Source: Vitreoscilla filiformis (lineage in GTDB: Bacteria; Pseudomonadota; Gammaproteobacteria; Burkholderiales; Burkholderiaceae_C). Taken from it: a stretch of DNA of 64,000 nt. The position numbers and the translations under genes are program-made. The DNA is taken from NCBI RefSeq assembly GCF_002222655.1, contig NZ_CP022423.1, positions 2,356,001 through 2,420,000 of the forward strand, read 5' to 3'. A model generated the notes under the pieces. That model was given only the letters and a program-made list of their open reading frames with translations. It was not told the origin of the DNA and ran no database searches. Positions within the stretch are counted from its first letter, which is position 1. Each line of letters begins with the position of its first letter. Below, piece by piece: positions 24,101-34,332 of the stretch.

Positions 24101-25109
24101 TGTAGCGCTTGACCCGCGCCAAGCCGGTGTCGATCACGTAGCGGATGCCCGGCACCGTGAGCGAGGTTTCCGCCACGTTGGTGGCCAGCACCACGCGCCG
24201 ACCGTTGCCCGGCTCGAACACGCGGTCTTGCTCTTGCTGGCTCAGGCGGGCGAACAGCGGCAGGATGTCCGGCTGCGGCCCGCTGCGGTGTTGCTGCGCC
24301 AGGTGCTTGCGCAGGTGATCGGCAGCTTCGCGGATTTCACGCTCGCCGGGCAGAAACACCAGGATGTCCCCAGGGCCGCTGCGCCAGAGTTCATCCACCG
24401 CATCGGCGATGGCCTCGTTTTGATCGACCTCGCTGCCAGCGCCAGCTTTCTTCAGATCCTCAAACGGGCGCCAACGTTGTTCCACCGGGAAGGTGCGCCC
24501 GCTCACCATCAACACCGGCGCATCGCCCTTCGGGCTGGCGAAATGTTTGGCAAAACGCTCCGCGTCAATCGTCGCCGAGGTGACGATGAGTTTCAGATCG
24601 GGCCGACGCGGCAGGATCTGCCGCAGGTAACCCAGCAAGAAATCGATGTTCAGGCTGCGCTCGTGGGCCTCGTCGATGATGAGGGTGTCATAAGCCTTGA
24701 GCAGCGGGTCGGTTTGCGTTTCGGCCAGCAAAATGCCGTCGGTCATCAGCTTGACGCTGGCCCCCGGTTGCAGCCGATCTTGGAAGCGCACTTTGTAGCC
24801 CACTACCTCACCCAGCGGCGAATTCAGCTCGTCGGCAATGCGCTTGGCCACCGAGCTGGCGGCAATACGACGCGGCTGCGTGTGGCCGATCAGCCCCTTG
24901 CCACCGGCGCCCCGACCCCGGCCCAATGCCAGGGCGATTTTGGGGAGCTGGGTCGTTTTGCCCGAGCCGGTTTCACCGCAAACAATGATGACTTGATGCT
25001 CACGCAGCGCCTGGGCGATGTCCTCCCGGCGGCTGGACACCGGCAAATTCTCGGGAAACGTGATGGGCGGCACCGGGTTGGCGGGCCGCTGAAAAGGCTT
25101 GACGGACAC
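21090..25109 (-). CDS. hrpA: ATP-dependent RNA helicase HrpA
   Basis: This 1339-residue DEAH-box helicase has Walker A GETGSGKTTQ, DEAH in IIDEAHERSLN, SATIDAERF (motif III) and motif VI QRAGRCGR, followed by HA2, an OB fold and the long HrpA C-terminal region (DUF3418). HrpA acts on mRNA and stalled ribosomes. The start is GTG 25109; no upstream ATG is in frame. Two proline/glycine-rich inserts, at about residues 534-547 and 1000-1052, are encoded by REP-like palindromes read through in frame. The 3' end overlaps the convergent kinase gene by 41 bases. Confidence 0.95.
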   Translation of the reverse strand: MSVKPFQRPANPVPPITFPENLPVSSRREDIAQALREHQVIIVCGETGSGKTTQLPKIALALGRGRGAGGKGLIGHTQPRRIAASSVAKRIADELNSPLGEVVGYKVRFQDRLQPGASVKLMTDGILLAETQTDPLLKAYDTLIIDEAHERSLNIDFLLGYLRQILPRRPDLKLIVTSATIDAERFAKHFASPKGDAPVLMVSGRTFPVEQRWRPFEDLKKAGAGSEVDQNEAIADAVDELWRSGPGDILVFLPGEREIREAADHLRKHLAQQHRSGPQPDILPLFARLSQQEQDRVFEPGNGRRVVLATNVAETSLTVPGIRYVIDTGLARVKRYSYRNKVEQLQIEAISQAAANQRAGRCGRVANGVCIRLYDEKDYAGRPRFTDPEILRSSLAGVILRMKSLGLGSVEDFPFLEAPPRKAIADGYALLNELGAVDDENQLTPMGQELAKLPLDPRVGRMILEARERHSLSEVLIIASALSGQDVRDRPLEAQQAADEKHKKFDDERSEFMGYLKLWHWIEEGRGHGDVAAAPSSRPSPARGEGEKAAVHKLSNRQQEQRLRDSFVNPRRVREWRDIHSQLHTVVAEHGWRLNEAPATYEQVHLAMLAGLLGNVGCKSDDEEWYLGARGIKFWRHPGAHLSKKPGRWLVAAELVDTTRLFGRGLAGIEPQWIVQVAGHLLKKQLLEPHWEKKAAEVIALERATLYGIVIYNNRRVNFGNVDAAAAREIFIREALVNGEWDTRLPFLAHNRKMIAQVEELEHKSRRQDVLVDDELIYAYYDQHVGTEVVSGATFERWYRHAGKANPKLLHLSREELMRHEAAGITTSAFPKTIRLGGVDCAASYLHQPGDAKDGVTVTVPIYALNQVSEERCEWLVPGMLEAKVLALVKSLHQRPRSRLVPLPDYAAEFCELAPFGQGNLVDMLLKAVRERTQLAVQRNDFKLEQVPQHLFMNFRVVDEHGRQLGMGRQLATLKAELGGLARSAFQALAGLKLAEAGAPSPQPSPTEGGGSQAQVQGRAGQAGNHAQPQRGGPTRSLSPSPLAGEGRGEGASTPTTPATYTTWTFGALPELMEIRKAGQTLIGFPALIDGGTHVEIEVFDEPAVAAAKHRLGLRRLVALQIKEPLKFLEKNIPDLTKMGVLYMPLGSAEELKAQIIELALDKAFLQEPLPQDAAAFAKRIEEGRGRLNLIAQEVARLAGTVLTEYATAARKLKDAKPPKDVADDITAQLQRLMPKRFLLAAPWAQLQHYARYLKGVVMRLDKLRTDPARDTQRLAELRPLEQRHQRRLAELKGQADARMDDFRWQLEELRVSLFAQELRTPQPVSVKRLEKVWSQVAG
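21957..22115. repeat. Pair of REP-like GC palindromes inside hrpA
   Basis: Two inverted palindromes occur here: CCCTCTCCCC..CCTCCCCC / GGGGGGAGGGAG (about 21957-22000) and CTCCCTCCCCC / GGGGGAGGGCTGGGGAGAGG (about 22075-22115). They face each other around 75 bases of normal-looking sequence. They encode the PSPQPSPTEGGG and SPSPLAGEGRGEG segments of HrpA. This PSPLAGEGRGEG-type repeat is a dispersed element known in many proteobacteria, usually between genes. Confidence 0.7.
23468..23512. repeat. Third REP-like palindrome inside hrpA
   Basis: TCTCCCTCTCCCCTCGCGGGAGAGGGCC is a further copy of the same element, encoding SRPSPARGEGEK near residue 540 of HrpA, between the HA2 and C-terminal regions. 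It is in frame and does not disrupt the gene. Confidence 0.65.
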
Positions 25110-25148
25110 AGGCGCAAACGCTCAAGGCGCGAAACAAACAGCCGCAAA

Positions 25149-26351
25149 TTATCGGGCTTGCGCCGGCACAGGCCGTTGGACGGGCGCATAAGGGGCCGCC
25201 AGCGGTTCCCCCACAAACACGCCTTGAACGGGCCACTGCACACTCTTCCAATACGCTTCCAGCACCGAGCCGCCCTCCATCAACCTCAGCAGCAGCAACT
25301 GCGGATGTGGAAACTTTTGCGTGTAGTTGCACGGCTCGGTGACCGTGCCATAACTGGCCGTGGCCCCGGCATCGATCCAAGCGGTGGCGGGCATGTGGCC
25401 ACCGCTGCCGTCCAGCATGCCCCCGGCTGAGGTGAGATGGTCGGCCACAGCCCCCGGCACGAACTTCAACTGTGCCAACAGAGGCTCATTCACCCCGCCT
25501 GTCTGGTAGAGGATGAGTGGCTGCGTGGGCACCGGGGTCGAGGGTTTGTCGTTGCGGATCTCCACCCCCAGTGCCTCTGACCGGTTGGGCTGCGGGAACA
25601 ACGGCGCACGCACATCGCGCCGAACATCGCCACTGCGTTTGAACACCGCCGCCACCATGGGCGTCCGAACATGGAACCGTGAACCATCGGCGCTCACCCC
25701 GGTGTCGATCAGCGCCCGGGCGTGCGCCACGTCGCCGGCGGCCAGCAGCATGGAAGGCCGGATCCCCAGCACGGAAAACGGCATGGCCGTGGTGGCGTTG
25801 AAATAAGGCGAATCCGCGCCCTTGCCACAACCGCAATGCCCCGGCTGGAAACCCAACGTCACCGCGCTGGTGATGCTGTTGCACTCCACGCGCCAGGGCT
25901 GCGCCCATGCCAACGCCAACGCTTGAATCCCTGGCCCGAAAAACGCGTCGATCTGTTGGCGCAAGGTTTGCAAATCGTCGGGCGATAACGCTGGCTCCAC
26001 TGGCAACCGCACCCGCAGCACCTGATGAGGCCGCAACCCCCGCTGCTGCACGTAATACGCCCCCACGTTGACCGAATAAGGATCCGCCTCGTTGATCACC
26101 ACCCCGACTTGCTGGCGTGTCAAACGCCCGGAAGACGGCAAGGCAATCGGCGGCCTCGGCATCGGCAGTGGCACCGACGCCGGCACAGCCGGCGCAGACG
26201 CCATCTGCGCCGTCAAATCCGACACGATACCGGCCGCCACCGCATCGGCTTCACCCGCCTGGGCCCGCAAACCATGCGCGTAAAACAGCCCCAGCAGCCC
26301 ACCGAACACCACCACAGCCGCCACCCACCATCCGTGTTTGGCATTGAACAT
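25149..26351 (-). CDS. TIGR03790-type exported protein, function unknown
   Basis: This 400-residue protein starts at ATG 26351, with AGGAGG 8 bases upstream. An N-terminal hydrophobic helix (about residues 8-25) acts as signal or anchor. A low-complexity Ala/Pro stretch follows, then a conserved region: VGVVINEADPYSVNVGAYYVQQRG, ALALAWAQPWRVECNSITSAV and AGGMLDGSGGHMPATAWIDAGATASYGTVTEPCN. The last block, with G-rich and AS/YG motifs, is characteristic of the TIGR03790 family of unknown function. The gene is divergent from argA with a gap of 67 bases and its 3' end is 39 bases from hrpA's start. Confidence 0.75.
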   Translation of the reverse strand: MFNAKHGWWVAAVVVFGGLLGLFYAHGLRAQAGEADAVAAGIVSDLTAQMASAPAVPASVPLPMPRPPIALPSSGRLTRQQVGVVINEADPYSVNVGAYYVQQRGLRPHQVLRVRLPVEPALSPDDLQTLRQQIDAFFGPGIQALALAWAQPWRVECNSITSAVTLGFQPGHCGCGKGADSPYFNATTAMPFSVLGIRPSMLLAAGDVAHARALIDTGVSADGSRFHVRTPMVAAVFKRSGDVRRDVRAPLFPQPNRSEALGVEIRNDKPSTPVPTQPLILYQTGGVNEPLLAQLKFVPGAVADHLTSAGGMLDGSGGHMPATAWIDAGATASYGTVTEPCNYTQKFPHPQLLLLRLMEGGSVLEAYWKSVQWPVQGVFVGEPLAAPYAPVQRPVPAQAR

Positions 26352-26418
26352 TGCGCACCTCCTAAGCCTGAACCCACAGGCCGCGAGCCACAGCCCCCTG
26401 TAGCACAATCACAGCCCC

Positions 26419-27759
26419 ATGAACCTCGTGTTTCCCCATATCTTCGTCCCCTGGTTTCGGGCTGTGGCTCCCTACATCCATGCCTACCGGGGAAAAACCT
26501 TCGTCGTCGGCATCGCTGGGGAGCTGATCGCCGCAGGCAAACTGCATTTTTTTGCGCAGGACATGGCCATCCTGCACGCCATGGGCATTCGCTTGGTGTT
26601 GGTGCATGGATTTCGCCCCCAAGTGGCCGAGCAATTGAAAGCCAAAGGGCTTGAATCGCGCTTTTTTCAAGGCCGACGCATCACGGACAGCGTCGCGCTG
26701 GATTGCGCCGAAGAAGCCGCCGGCCAGTTGCGCTTTGAAATCGAAGCCGCCTTTTCCCAGGGCCTGCCCAATACCCCCATGGCCAACTCGACGGTGCGCG
26801 TGCTGTCGGGCAATTTCCTGACCGCCCGACCGGTCGGGATTGTCGATGGTGTGGATTTCCAGCATTCCGGCGTGGTTCGCAAGGTCGATGCCGCAGCGAT
26901 CCGTCGCGCCAACGATTCGGGCGCGATGGTGTTGCTCTCGCCTTTTGGTTTTTCGCCCACGGGAGAAGCGTTCAATTTGTCCATGGAGGAAGTGGCCACT
27001 GCCACCGCCATCGCGTTGCAGGCGGACAAGCTGCTGTTTCTCACTGAAATCCCCGGCATCCGCGAAAACCTGCAAGACCCCGACAGCCCCATTGACACCG
27101 AACTGGCCCTGGCAGACGCCGAAAAACTGCTCGGCGCCCTGCCCGCTCCCAGCCAACCGACCGACACGGCGTTTTATTTGCGCTACTGTGTCCAAGCGTG
27201 CCGTGGCGGCGTCGAGCGCTCGCACATCTTGCCTTTTGCCACCGATGGCGCTTTGCTGATGGAGGTTTTTACCCACGATGGCATCGGCACCATGGTGGTA
27301 GATGAAAAGCTCGAAAGCCTGCGCGAAGCAGATTCGGACGACGTCGGCGGCATCCTGCAATTGATCGAACCGTTCGAGCGCGACGGCACCATGGTCAAAC
27401 GCGATCGCACCGAAATCGAACGGGACATTGCCACCTACACCGTCATCGAACACGATGGGGTGATTTTCGGTTGTGCCTCGCTCCAGCCTTACCCGGAAGC
27501 CTTCACAGCGGAAATGGCGGCGCTGACGGTATCCCCCCAAGTGCAAGGGCAAGGCGATGGCGACAAAATCCTCAAACGCATCGAGCAACGGGCGCGTGGC
27601 ATGGGGCTGAACAGCCTGTTCGTGCTCACCACCCGCACCATGCACTGGTTCATCAAACGCGGATTCACCCCCGTCGATCCGGATTGGTTGCCCGAAGCGC
27701 GAAAACGCAAATACAACTGGGATCGGCGCTCCCAAGTGCTGGTCAAAAAGCTGGGCTGA
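26419..27759 (+). CDS. argA: N-acetylglutamate synthase
   Basis: This 446-residue enzyme acetylates glutamate, the first step of arginine synthesis. The N-terminal two-thirds is an amino-acid-kinase fold ([34 protein letters not shown]), which carries feedback regulation by arginine in the family. The C-terminus is a GNAT acetyltransferase ([22 protein letters not shown], then [16 protein letters not shown]). It is followed 46 bases later by yggX on the same strand. Confidence 0.95.
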   Translation: MNLVFPHIFVPWFRAVAPYIHAYRGKTFVVGIAGELIAAGKLHFFAQDMAILHAMGIRLVLVHGFRPQVAEQLKAKGLESRFFQGRRITDSVALDCAEEAAGQLRFEIEAAFSQGLPNTPMANSTVRVLSGNFLTARPVGIVDGVDFQHSGVVRKVDAAAIRRANDSGAMVLLSPFGFSPTGEAFNLSMEEVATATAIALQADKLLFLTEIPGIRENLQDPDSPIDTELALADAEKLLGALPAPSQPTDTAFYLRYCVQACRGGVERSHILPFATDGALLMEVFTHDGIGTMVVDEKLESLREADSDDVGGILQLIEPFERDGTMVKRDRTEIERDIATYTVIEHDGVIFGCASLQPYPEAFTAEMAALTVSPQVQGQGDGDKILKRIEQRARGMGLNSLFVLTTRTMHWFIKRGFTPVDPDWLPEARKRKYNWDRRSQVLVKKLG

Positions 27760-27805
27760 AGTTGGCCCTTTTGCATCACCGTTCCCCTGCCTTCTGGAGA
27801 TTCCC

Positions 27806-28078
27806 ATGGCTCGCACCGTTTTTTGCTCCTATCTGAAAAAAGAGGCCCCGGGTCTGGCCTTTGCCCCCTATCCAGGCGAACTGGGCAAGCGCATTTACGA
27901 CACCATCAGCCAAGAAGCCTTCGACCAATGGAAGCGCCACCAAACCATGCTGGTGAACGAAAACCGCCTCAACTTGGCCGACGCACGCGCACGCCAGTAC
28001 CTGGCGCGGCAGATGGAGCAATTCCTGTTCGGTGGCCAGGCCGACCAGCCCACCGGCTTCGTTCCCCCCACGGCCTGA
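27806..28078 (+). CDS. yggX: Fe(II)-trafficking protein YggX
   Basis: This 90-residue protein has the family signature [17 protein letters not shown], with the conserved Cys near the N-terminus, and [16 protein letters not shown]. YggX limits oxidative damage and supports Fe-S cluster repair. Length and sequence are typical. It sits between argA and an iron-binding-protein gene, which fits an iron theme. The upstream GGAG is 9 bases from the ATG. Confidence 0.95.
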   Translation: MARTVFCSYLKKEAPGLAFAPYPGELGKRIYDTISQEAFDQWKRHQTMLVNENRLNLADARARQYLARQMEQFLFGGQADQPTGFVPPTA

Positions 28079-28082
28079 TACG

Positions 28083-28103
28083 CAATTAAGAACAATTCGC
28101 GTT
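28083..28103 (+). promoter_or_regulatory. Possible Fur box upstream of the iron-binding protein
   Basis: AATTAAGAACAATTCGCGTT resembles the degenerate 19-base iron box of betaproteobacteria, which is built from AAT/ATT half-sites around a central A/T. It is about 45 bases upstream of the ATG at 28149 of an iron transporter binding protein, which is biologically sensible. Some positions deviate from the consensus. Confidence 0.45.
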
Positions 28104-28148
28104 AGCGGGTAAACTCCTGGCGTTCCTTCATGATGTCAGGAGTTCTGC

Positions 28149-29192
28149 ATGAAAACGTTGCGTTCGCTGGCCCCACTGGCGGTGGCGGTGCTGGGGTTGA
28201 TTGGCGTGTCGGCCCAAGCCTCGGAGACGGTGCTCAACCTGTACTCCGCTCGGCACTATCAGACCGATGAAGCGCTCTACGCCAACTTCACCAAAGAGAC
28301 AGGCATCCGCATCAACCGGGTGGACGCGGACGATGCAGGCATCGTCACACGCCTGAAAAACGAGGGCAGCGCCAGCCCTGCGGATGTGATCTTGCTGGTC
28401 GATGCCGCCCGCCTGTGGCGTGCCGAAACGGATGGGCTGTTCCGCCCCGTCAAGAGTGCTGTGTTGGAAAGCCGCATCCCGGCGCATCTGCGCAGCAAGG
28501 ACGATGGCGCAGGCTCCCACTGGTTCGGATTTTCGACCCGGGCGCGAGTGATTGTTTACAACAAACTCCAAGTCAAACGCACAGACGTTGACACCTATGA
28601 AAAACTGGCCCAGCCCGTGAACAAAGGTCAACTGTGTACACGTTCGGGTTCGCACCCTTACAACTTGTCGCTTTTTGGTGCGATGCTGGAGCATTTGGGC
28701 GCTGAAAATACCCAAAATTGGCTCAACGGTTTGGCCTCCAACATGGCCCGCCCCCCCAAAGGTGGGGACACTGACCAGATCAAAGCCGTGGCCAGCGGCG
28801 AATGTGGCGCTGCCCTCAGCAACTCGTATTACGTTGCACGCATGATGCGCTCAGGCAAACCCGAAGATCGGGCGGTGATGGAAAAGGTGGCCGTGGTCAT
28901 GCCGAACCAATCCAGCACAGGCGCCCATATGAACGTGGCAGGCGGGGCTGTTGCCAAGCATGCGCCGCATCCAGCCGCTGCGATTCGTTTCCTAGAATAC
29001 CTTGCGGGGGATCAAGCCCAGGCCTACTTCGCGGGTGGAAACAATGAATGGCCAGCCGTCAAAAGCGTGAAGGTGCCGAATCCAGCGCTGGAGTCATTCG
29101 GGGACTTTAAAGCCGAAACCGTGCCCATCTCATCGATTGGCATGAATCAGGTCAAAGTGCAGCAGATGCTCGATCGTGTGGGTTACAAGTAA
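28149..29192 (+). CDS. Ferric iron ABC transporter periplasmic binding protein
   Basis: This 347-residue protein has a signal peptide ending SAQASE (cleavage near residue 25), then VLNLYSARHYQTDEALYANF, the FutA/FbpA-like start. It has the conserved RSGSHPYNLSLFGAML and SNSYYVARMM segments, with tyrosines that act as Fe(III) ligands in the family. Permease and ATPase genes are not adjacent. A possible Fur box lies upstream, and an H-NS-like gene follows after an 87-base gap. Confidence 0.92.
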   Translation: MKTLRSLAPLAVAVLGLIGVSAQASETVLNLYSARHYQTDEALYANFTKETGIRINRVDADDAGIVTRLKNEGSASPADVILLVDAARLWRAETDGLFRPVKSAVLESRIPAHLRSKDDGAGSHWFGFSTRARVIVYNKLQVKRTDVDTYEKLAQPVNKGQLCTRSGSHPYNLSLFGAMLEHLGAENTQNWLNGLASNMARPPKGGDTDQIKAVASGECGAALSNSYYVARMMRSGKPEDRAVMEKVAVVMPNQSSTGAHMNVAGGAVAKHAPHPAAAIRFLEYLAGDQAQAYFAGGNNEWPAVKSVKVPNPALESFGDFKAETVPISSIGMNQVKVQQMLDRVGYK

Positions 29193-29210
29193 GGATAATC
29201 CCCGGGGGGC

Positions 29211-29241
29211 TTGACGCCGATTTGGTCAAATGAGGTATGAT
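29211..29241 (+). promoter_or_regulatory. Possible promoter for the H-NS-like gene
   Basis: TTGACG (29211-29216) and TATGAT (29236-29241) are 19 bases apart, slightly long for sigma-70. They lie 39 bases upstream of the ATG at 29280. Confidence 0.4.
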
Positions 29242-29279
29242 CCGCCCCACGTTGAATCTGACGACTTTTGGAGATAACC

Positions 29280-29633
29280 ATGACGATCTCGATCGAAGAC
29301 CTGATCAAGCAAAAAGAAGCCCTCGAAAAGCAAATCCAAGAAGCCCAGCGTGCGGCCCGTGGTGAAGCTCTGGCCAAAATCAAGGAACTGATGAGCGTCC
29401 ACGGCCTGACCGTGGCGGACTTGGCCGGTAAGGCTGGTTTTTCCGCTGTCAGCAAGACGGACGTCGTGGCTACCCCCAAGAAAGTGGCTGCCAAGTATCG
29501 TAACCCCGAGACGGGTGACACCTGGACGGGCCGTGGCCTGAAGCCGAAGTGGCTGCAACAAGCCCTGGCTGAAGGCAAGTCGCTGGACGATTTCCTGCTG
29601 CCGGTCGAATCGGCTGAAGTCGCTGCCGAATAA
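29280..29633 (+). CDS. H-NS family histone-like nucleoid protein
   Basis: This 117-residue protein has an N-terminal coiled-coil oligomerisation region (residues about 1-50, rich in K/E/Q) and a C-terminal DNA-binding motif YRNPETGDTWTGRGLKPKW. It silences AT-rich DNA in this group, such as the cassettes and the low-GC gene in this window. The ATG at 29280 follows GGAG by 7 bases; an upstream in-frame TTG (29268) has no such site. A strong terminator follows. Confidence 0.93.
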   Translation: MTISIEDLIKQKEALEKQIQEAQRAARGEALAKIKELMSVHGLTVADLAGKAGFSAVSKTDVVATPKKVAAKYRNPETGDTWTGRGLKPKWLQQALAEGKSLDDFLLPVESAEVAAE

Positions 29634-29652
29634 TTCGCTGTCGGCCATTCTA

Positions 29653-29687
29653 GAAACAGGGCGGAAACATCCGCCCTGTTTCTTTTT
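29653..29687 (+). terminator. Rho-independent terminator after the H-NS-like gene
   Basis: A perfect 13-bp stem (GAAACAGGGCGGA / TCCGCCCTGTTTC) with a 4-base AACA loop is followed by TTTTT. It separates the H-NS-like gene from dnaG. Confidence 0.93.
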
Positions 29688-29716
29688 GGGGTGCATGCTT
29701 TTTTCAGGTTGATGTC

Positions 29717-31603
29717 GTGATTCCGCCCAGTTTCGTTCAAGAACTGCTGTCTCGAACCGATGTGGTGACGGTGGTTGGCCGACATGTCGAGCTGAAAAAA
29801 GCGGGTATCAACTACAAAGGTCTGTGCCCATTTCACGGTGAAAAATCCCCCAGTTTCATCGTCAGCCCCACGCGCCAGACCTACCACTGTTTCGGCTGCG
29901 GCGCCCACGGGGATGCGGTGCGATTCCTCACGGAACACCTGGGGCTGAATTTCGTCGAAGCGGTCAAGGAACTGGCCCAGGAAACGGGGCTCAGCGTCCC
30001 GGAGGACGACCGCAGCGTCGAGACCCGCCAAGCGCTGGCCCAACAGCGCGAGCAACAAAGCTCACTCACTCAAGTTTTGGCCAAGGCGGCGGAGCACTAT
30101 CGGCGCCAGTTGCGCCAGTCTGACCGGGCCATCGCTTATTTGAAGGGGCGCGGGCTCACCGGCGACGTGGCCAAGCGTTTCGGCCTGGGTTACGCCCCAG
30201 CGGGTTGGCACGGTTTGGCCAGCGCGTTCGGGCAGTATGACGATCCGCAACTGGTCGAAGCCGGCCTGGTGATCGTGCCCGATGACGCGGGAGACACAGG
30301 CCGCCGTTATGACCGCTTCCGGGATCGCGTCATGTTCCCGATCCGCAACGTCAAGGGCGACACCATCGGGTTTGGTGGCCGCGTGCTGGATCAGGGTGAT
30401 CCCAAGTATTTGAATTCGCCGGAAACGCCGGTGTTCGTCAAAGGCCGGGAGCTTTACGGCCTGTTTGAGGCGCGCACGGCGCTGCGTAACCGGGGTTATG
30501 CCTTGGTGACCGAAGGTTACATGGATGTGGTTGCGCTGGCGCAGCTCGGTTTTGAGAACGCCGTGGCGACGCTGGGCACGGCTTGCACAGCCGAACACGT
30601 CAGCAAGTTGCTGCGGTTTACCGACCAAGTGGTGTTCAGTTTTGATGGCGATGCCGCCGGGCGCCGGGCGGCGGGCCGGGCGCTGGAAGCGGCGCTGCCG
30701 CAGGCTTCGGACACGCGCAGTTTTCGCTTTTTGTTCTTGCCGCCAGAGCACGATCCGGACAGTTACATCCGCAGCCACGGCACGCAAGCGTTTGAGGATT
30801 GCGTGCGCGATGCAGTGCCGCTGTCGCGCCAGTTGATCGAGCACGTCAGCCAGGGGTGTGATTTGGGCAGTGCTGAAGGGCGGGCACGCATGTTGGCGCA
30901 GGCGCGTCCGCTGTGGCACGCGCTGCCGGAAGGGGCACTGGCGCGGCAGTTGTTGAGCGAGCTGGCGCGGTTGGGCGGTTTGCCGCTGGATGAATTGCAG
31001 CAACTTTGGCGCCAACCGCTGCCCGGCGCCCGCACGGCCAACCGCCTGCGCGAAGACACCGCCGAGGCCGACGATCCCACAGCGCCCGATGCTGCGCCGC
31101 TCACAGGTTTGCAGAAGTTGCAACGCTGGCGCCAAGGTTCCCGCCGCACGGGCGCGGGGGCGGCGCGTTTGTTGTCCGGAGAGTTGGCGCCGCGCAAGCC
31201 GGAAGATCGCGTGGTGCAGATGTTGTTTGGCGAGCCCACTTGGTGGGATCGCCTCACCCCTTACGAACAGGAGCTGTTGCACGCCCTGCCAGCGCCGCAC
31301 GGTCTGATGGTGGCTTGGCTAGAGCGTGATTTGGCCGAGTACGGCCCGCGCCCGTGGGCTGTGGTGCATCTGGCGCTGCAAGACGATGACACGTTGGATG
31401 ACACCCAGCGCCAAGTCGCCGACGGGGATGCTTGGCCAGGCGCTGAATTCAACGACCTGCGCCACAGCCTCGATTGGATTGTCAAACGGGAACAACAAGC
31501 GCGTCTCAGTGCATTGGCGCAGCAAGCCAGCACCGATCCAGCCGCTTTCGCGGCCTATCGCGCACTCAAACAACAGATTGACAACGAGCGCCAAGATGTA
31601 TAG
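29717..31603 (+). CDS. dnaG: DNA primase
   Basis: This 628-residue primase makes RNA primers for replication. It has an N-terminal CHC2 zinc finger ([11 protein letters not shown] ... [11 protein letters not shown]), a TOPRIM core ([24 protein letters not shown]) and a C-terminal DnaB-interaction region. The start is GTG 29717 ([11 protein letters not shown]); no better start lies nearby. It is followed by rpoD in the dnaG-rpoD order, without rpsU immediately upstream here. Confidence 0.95.
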   Translation: MIPPSFVQELLSRTDVVTVVGRHVELKKAGINYKGLCPFHGEKSPSFIVSPTRQTYHCFGCGAHGDAVRFLTEHLGLNFVEAVKELAQETGLSVPEDDRSVETRQALAQQREQQSSLTQVLAKAAEHYRRQLRQSDRAIAYLKGRGLTGDVAKRFGLGYAPAGWHGLASAFGQYDDPQLVEAGLVIVPDDAGDTGRRYDRFRDRVMFPIRNVKGDTIGFGGRVLDQGDPKYLNSPETPVFVKGRELYGLFEARTALRNRGYALVTEGYMDVVALAQLGFENAVATLGTACTAEHVSKLLRFTDQVVFSFDGDAAGRRAAGRALEAALPQASDTRSFRFLFLPPEHDPDSYIRSHGTQAFEDCVRDAVPLSRQLIEHVSQGCDLGSAEGRARMLAQARPLWHALPEGALARQLLSELARLGGLPLDELQQLWRQPLPGARTANRLREDTAEADDPTAPDAAPLTGLQKLQRWRQGSRRTGAGAARLLSGELAPRKPEDRVVQMLFGEPTWWDRLTPYEQELLHALPAPHGLMVAWLERDLAEYGPRPWAVVHLALQDDDTLDDTQRQVADGDAWPGAEFNDLRHSLDWIVKREQQARLSALAQQASTDPAAFAAYRALKQQIDNERQDV

Positions 31604-31617
31604 GCAACTCATCTGGG

Positions 31618-31623
31618 TATAAT
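31618..31623 (+). promoter_or_regulatory. Possible -10 element of an rpoD promoter
   Basis: A consensus TATAAT occurs 15 bases after the dnaG stop, within the 221-base dnaG-rpoD gap. No good -35 hexamer is found at 16-18 bases, so it may need an activator or be fortuitous. Confidence 0.4.
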
Positions 31624-31824
31624 CCTCCCCCTCACGGCAAGAGTGACAGCAGCACCTCCGGCCCCGGCCACCCGCGACACGGGCACCTCCCATTTGGCCA
31701 CCTCCCCCGCAAGGGCTGCACGACGCGACGGTCACGCCAACTTGCCTCGCCATTTTTGCCCTGGAATCGCCAGTGGCCGGTGCGCACGTGCGCGCCGACG
31801 AGTCTTCCTCTCCCAAGGATCCGC

Positions 31825-34173
<2,349 letters not shown>

Positions 34174-34214
34174 GCCTCGCACGCGCTCTGCGTGCCCTTT
34201 GCTCTCCCCGCAGC

Positions 34215-34249
34215 AAGCCAGCACCCGCCCCGGGTGGCTGGCTTTTTTG
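34215..34249 (+). terminator. Rho-independent terminator after rpoD
   Basis: AAGCCAGCACCC pairs with GGGTGGCTGGCTT with one bulged base, followed by a six-T run. Confidence 0.85.
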
Positions 34250-34332
34250 TTGCCCAGGATCAAGCAGGGCTGTCTCTCTGATGGCTCTATCTGACCATCC
34301 ATGAGCAGAATGCCCGGGCACAGGAGGAGACA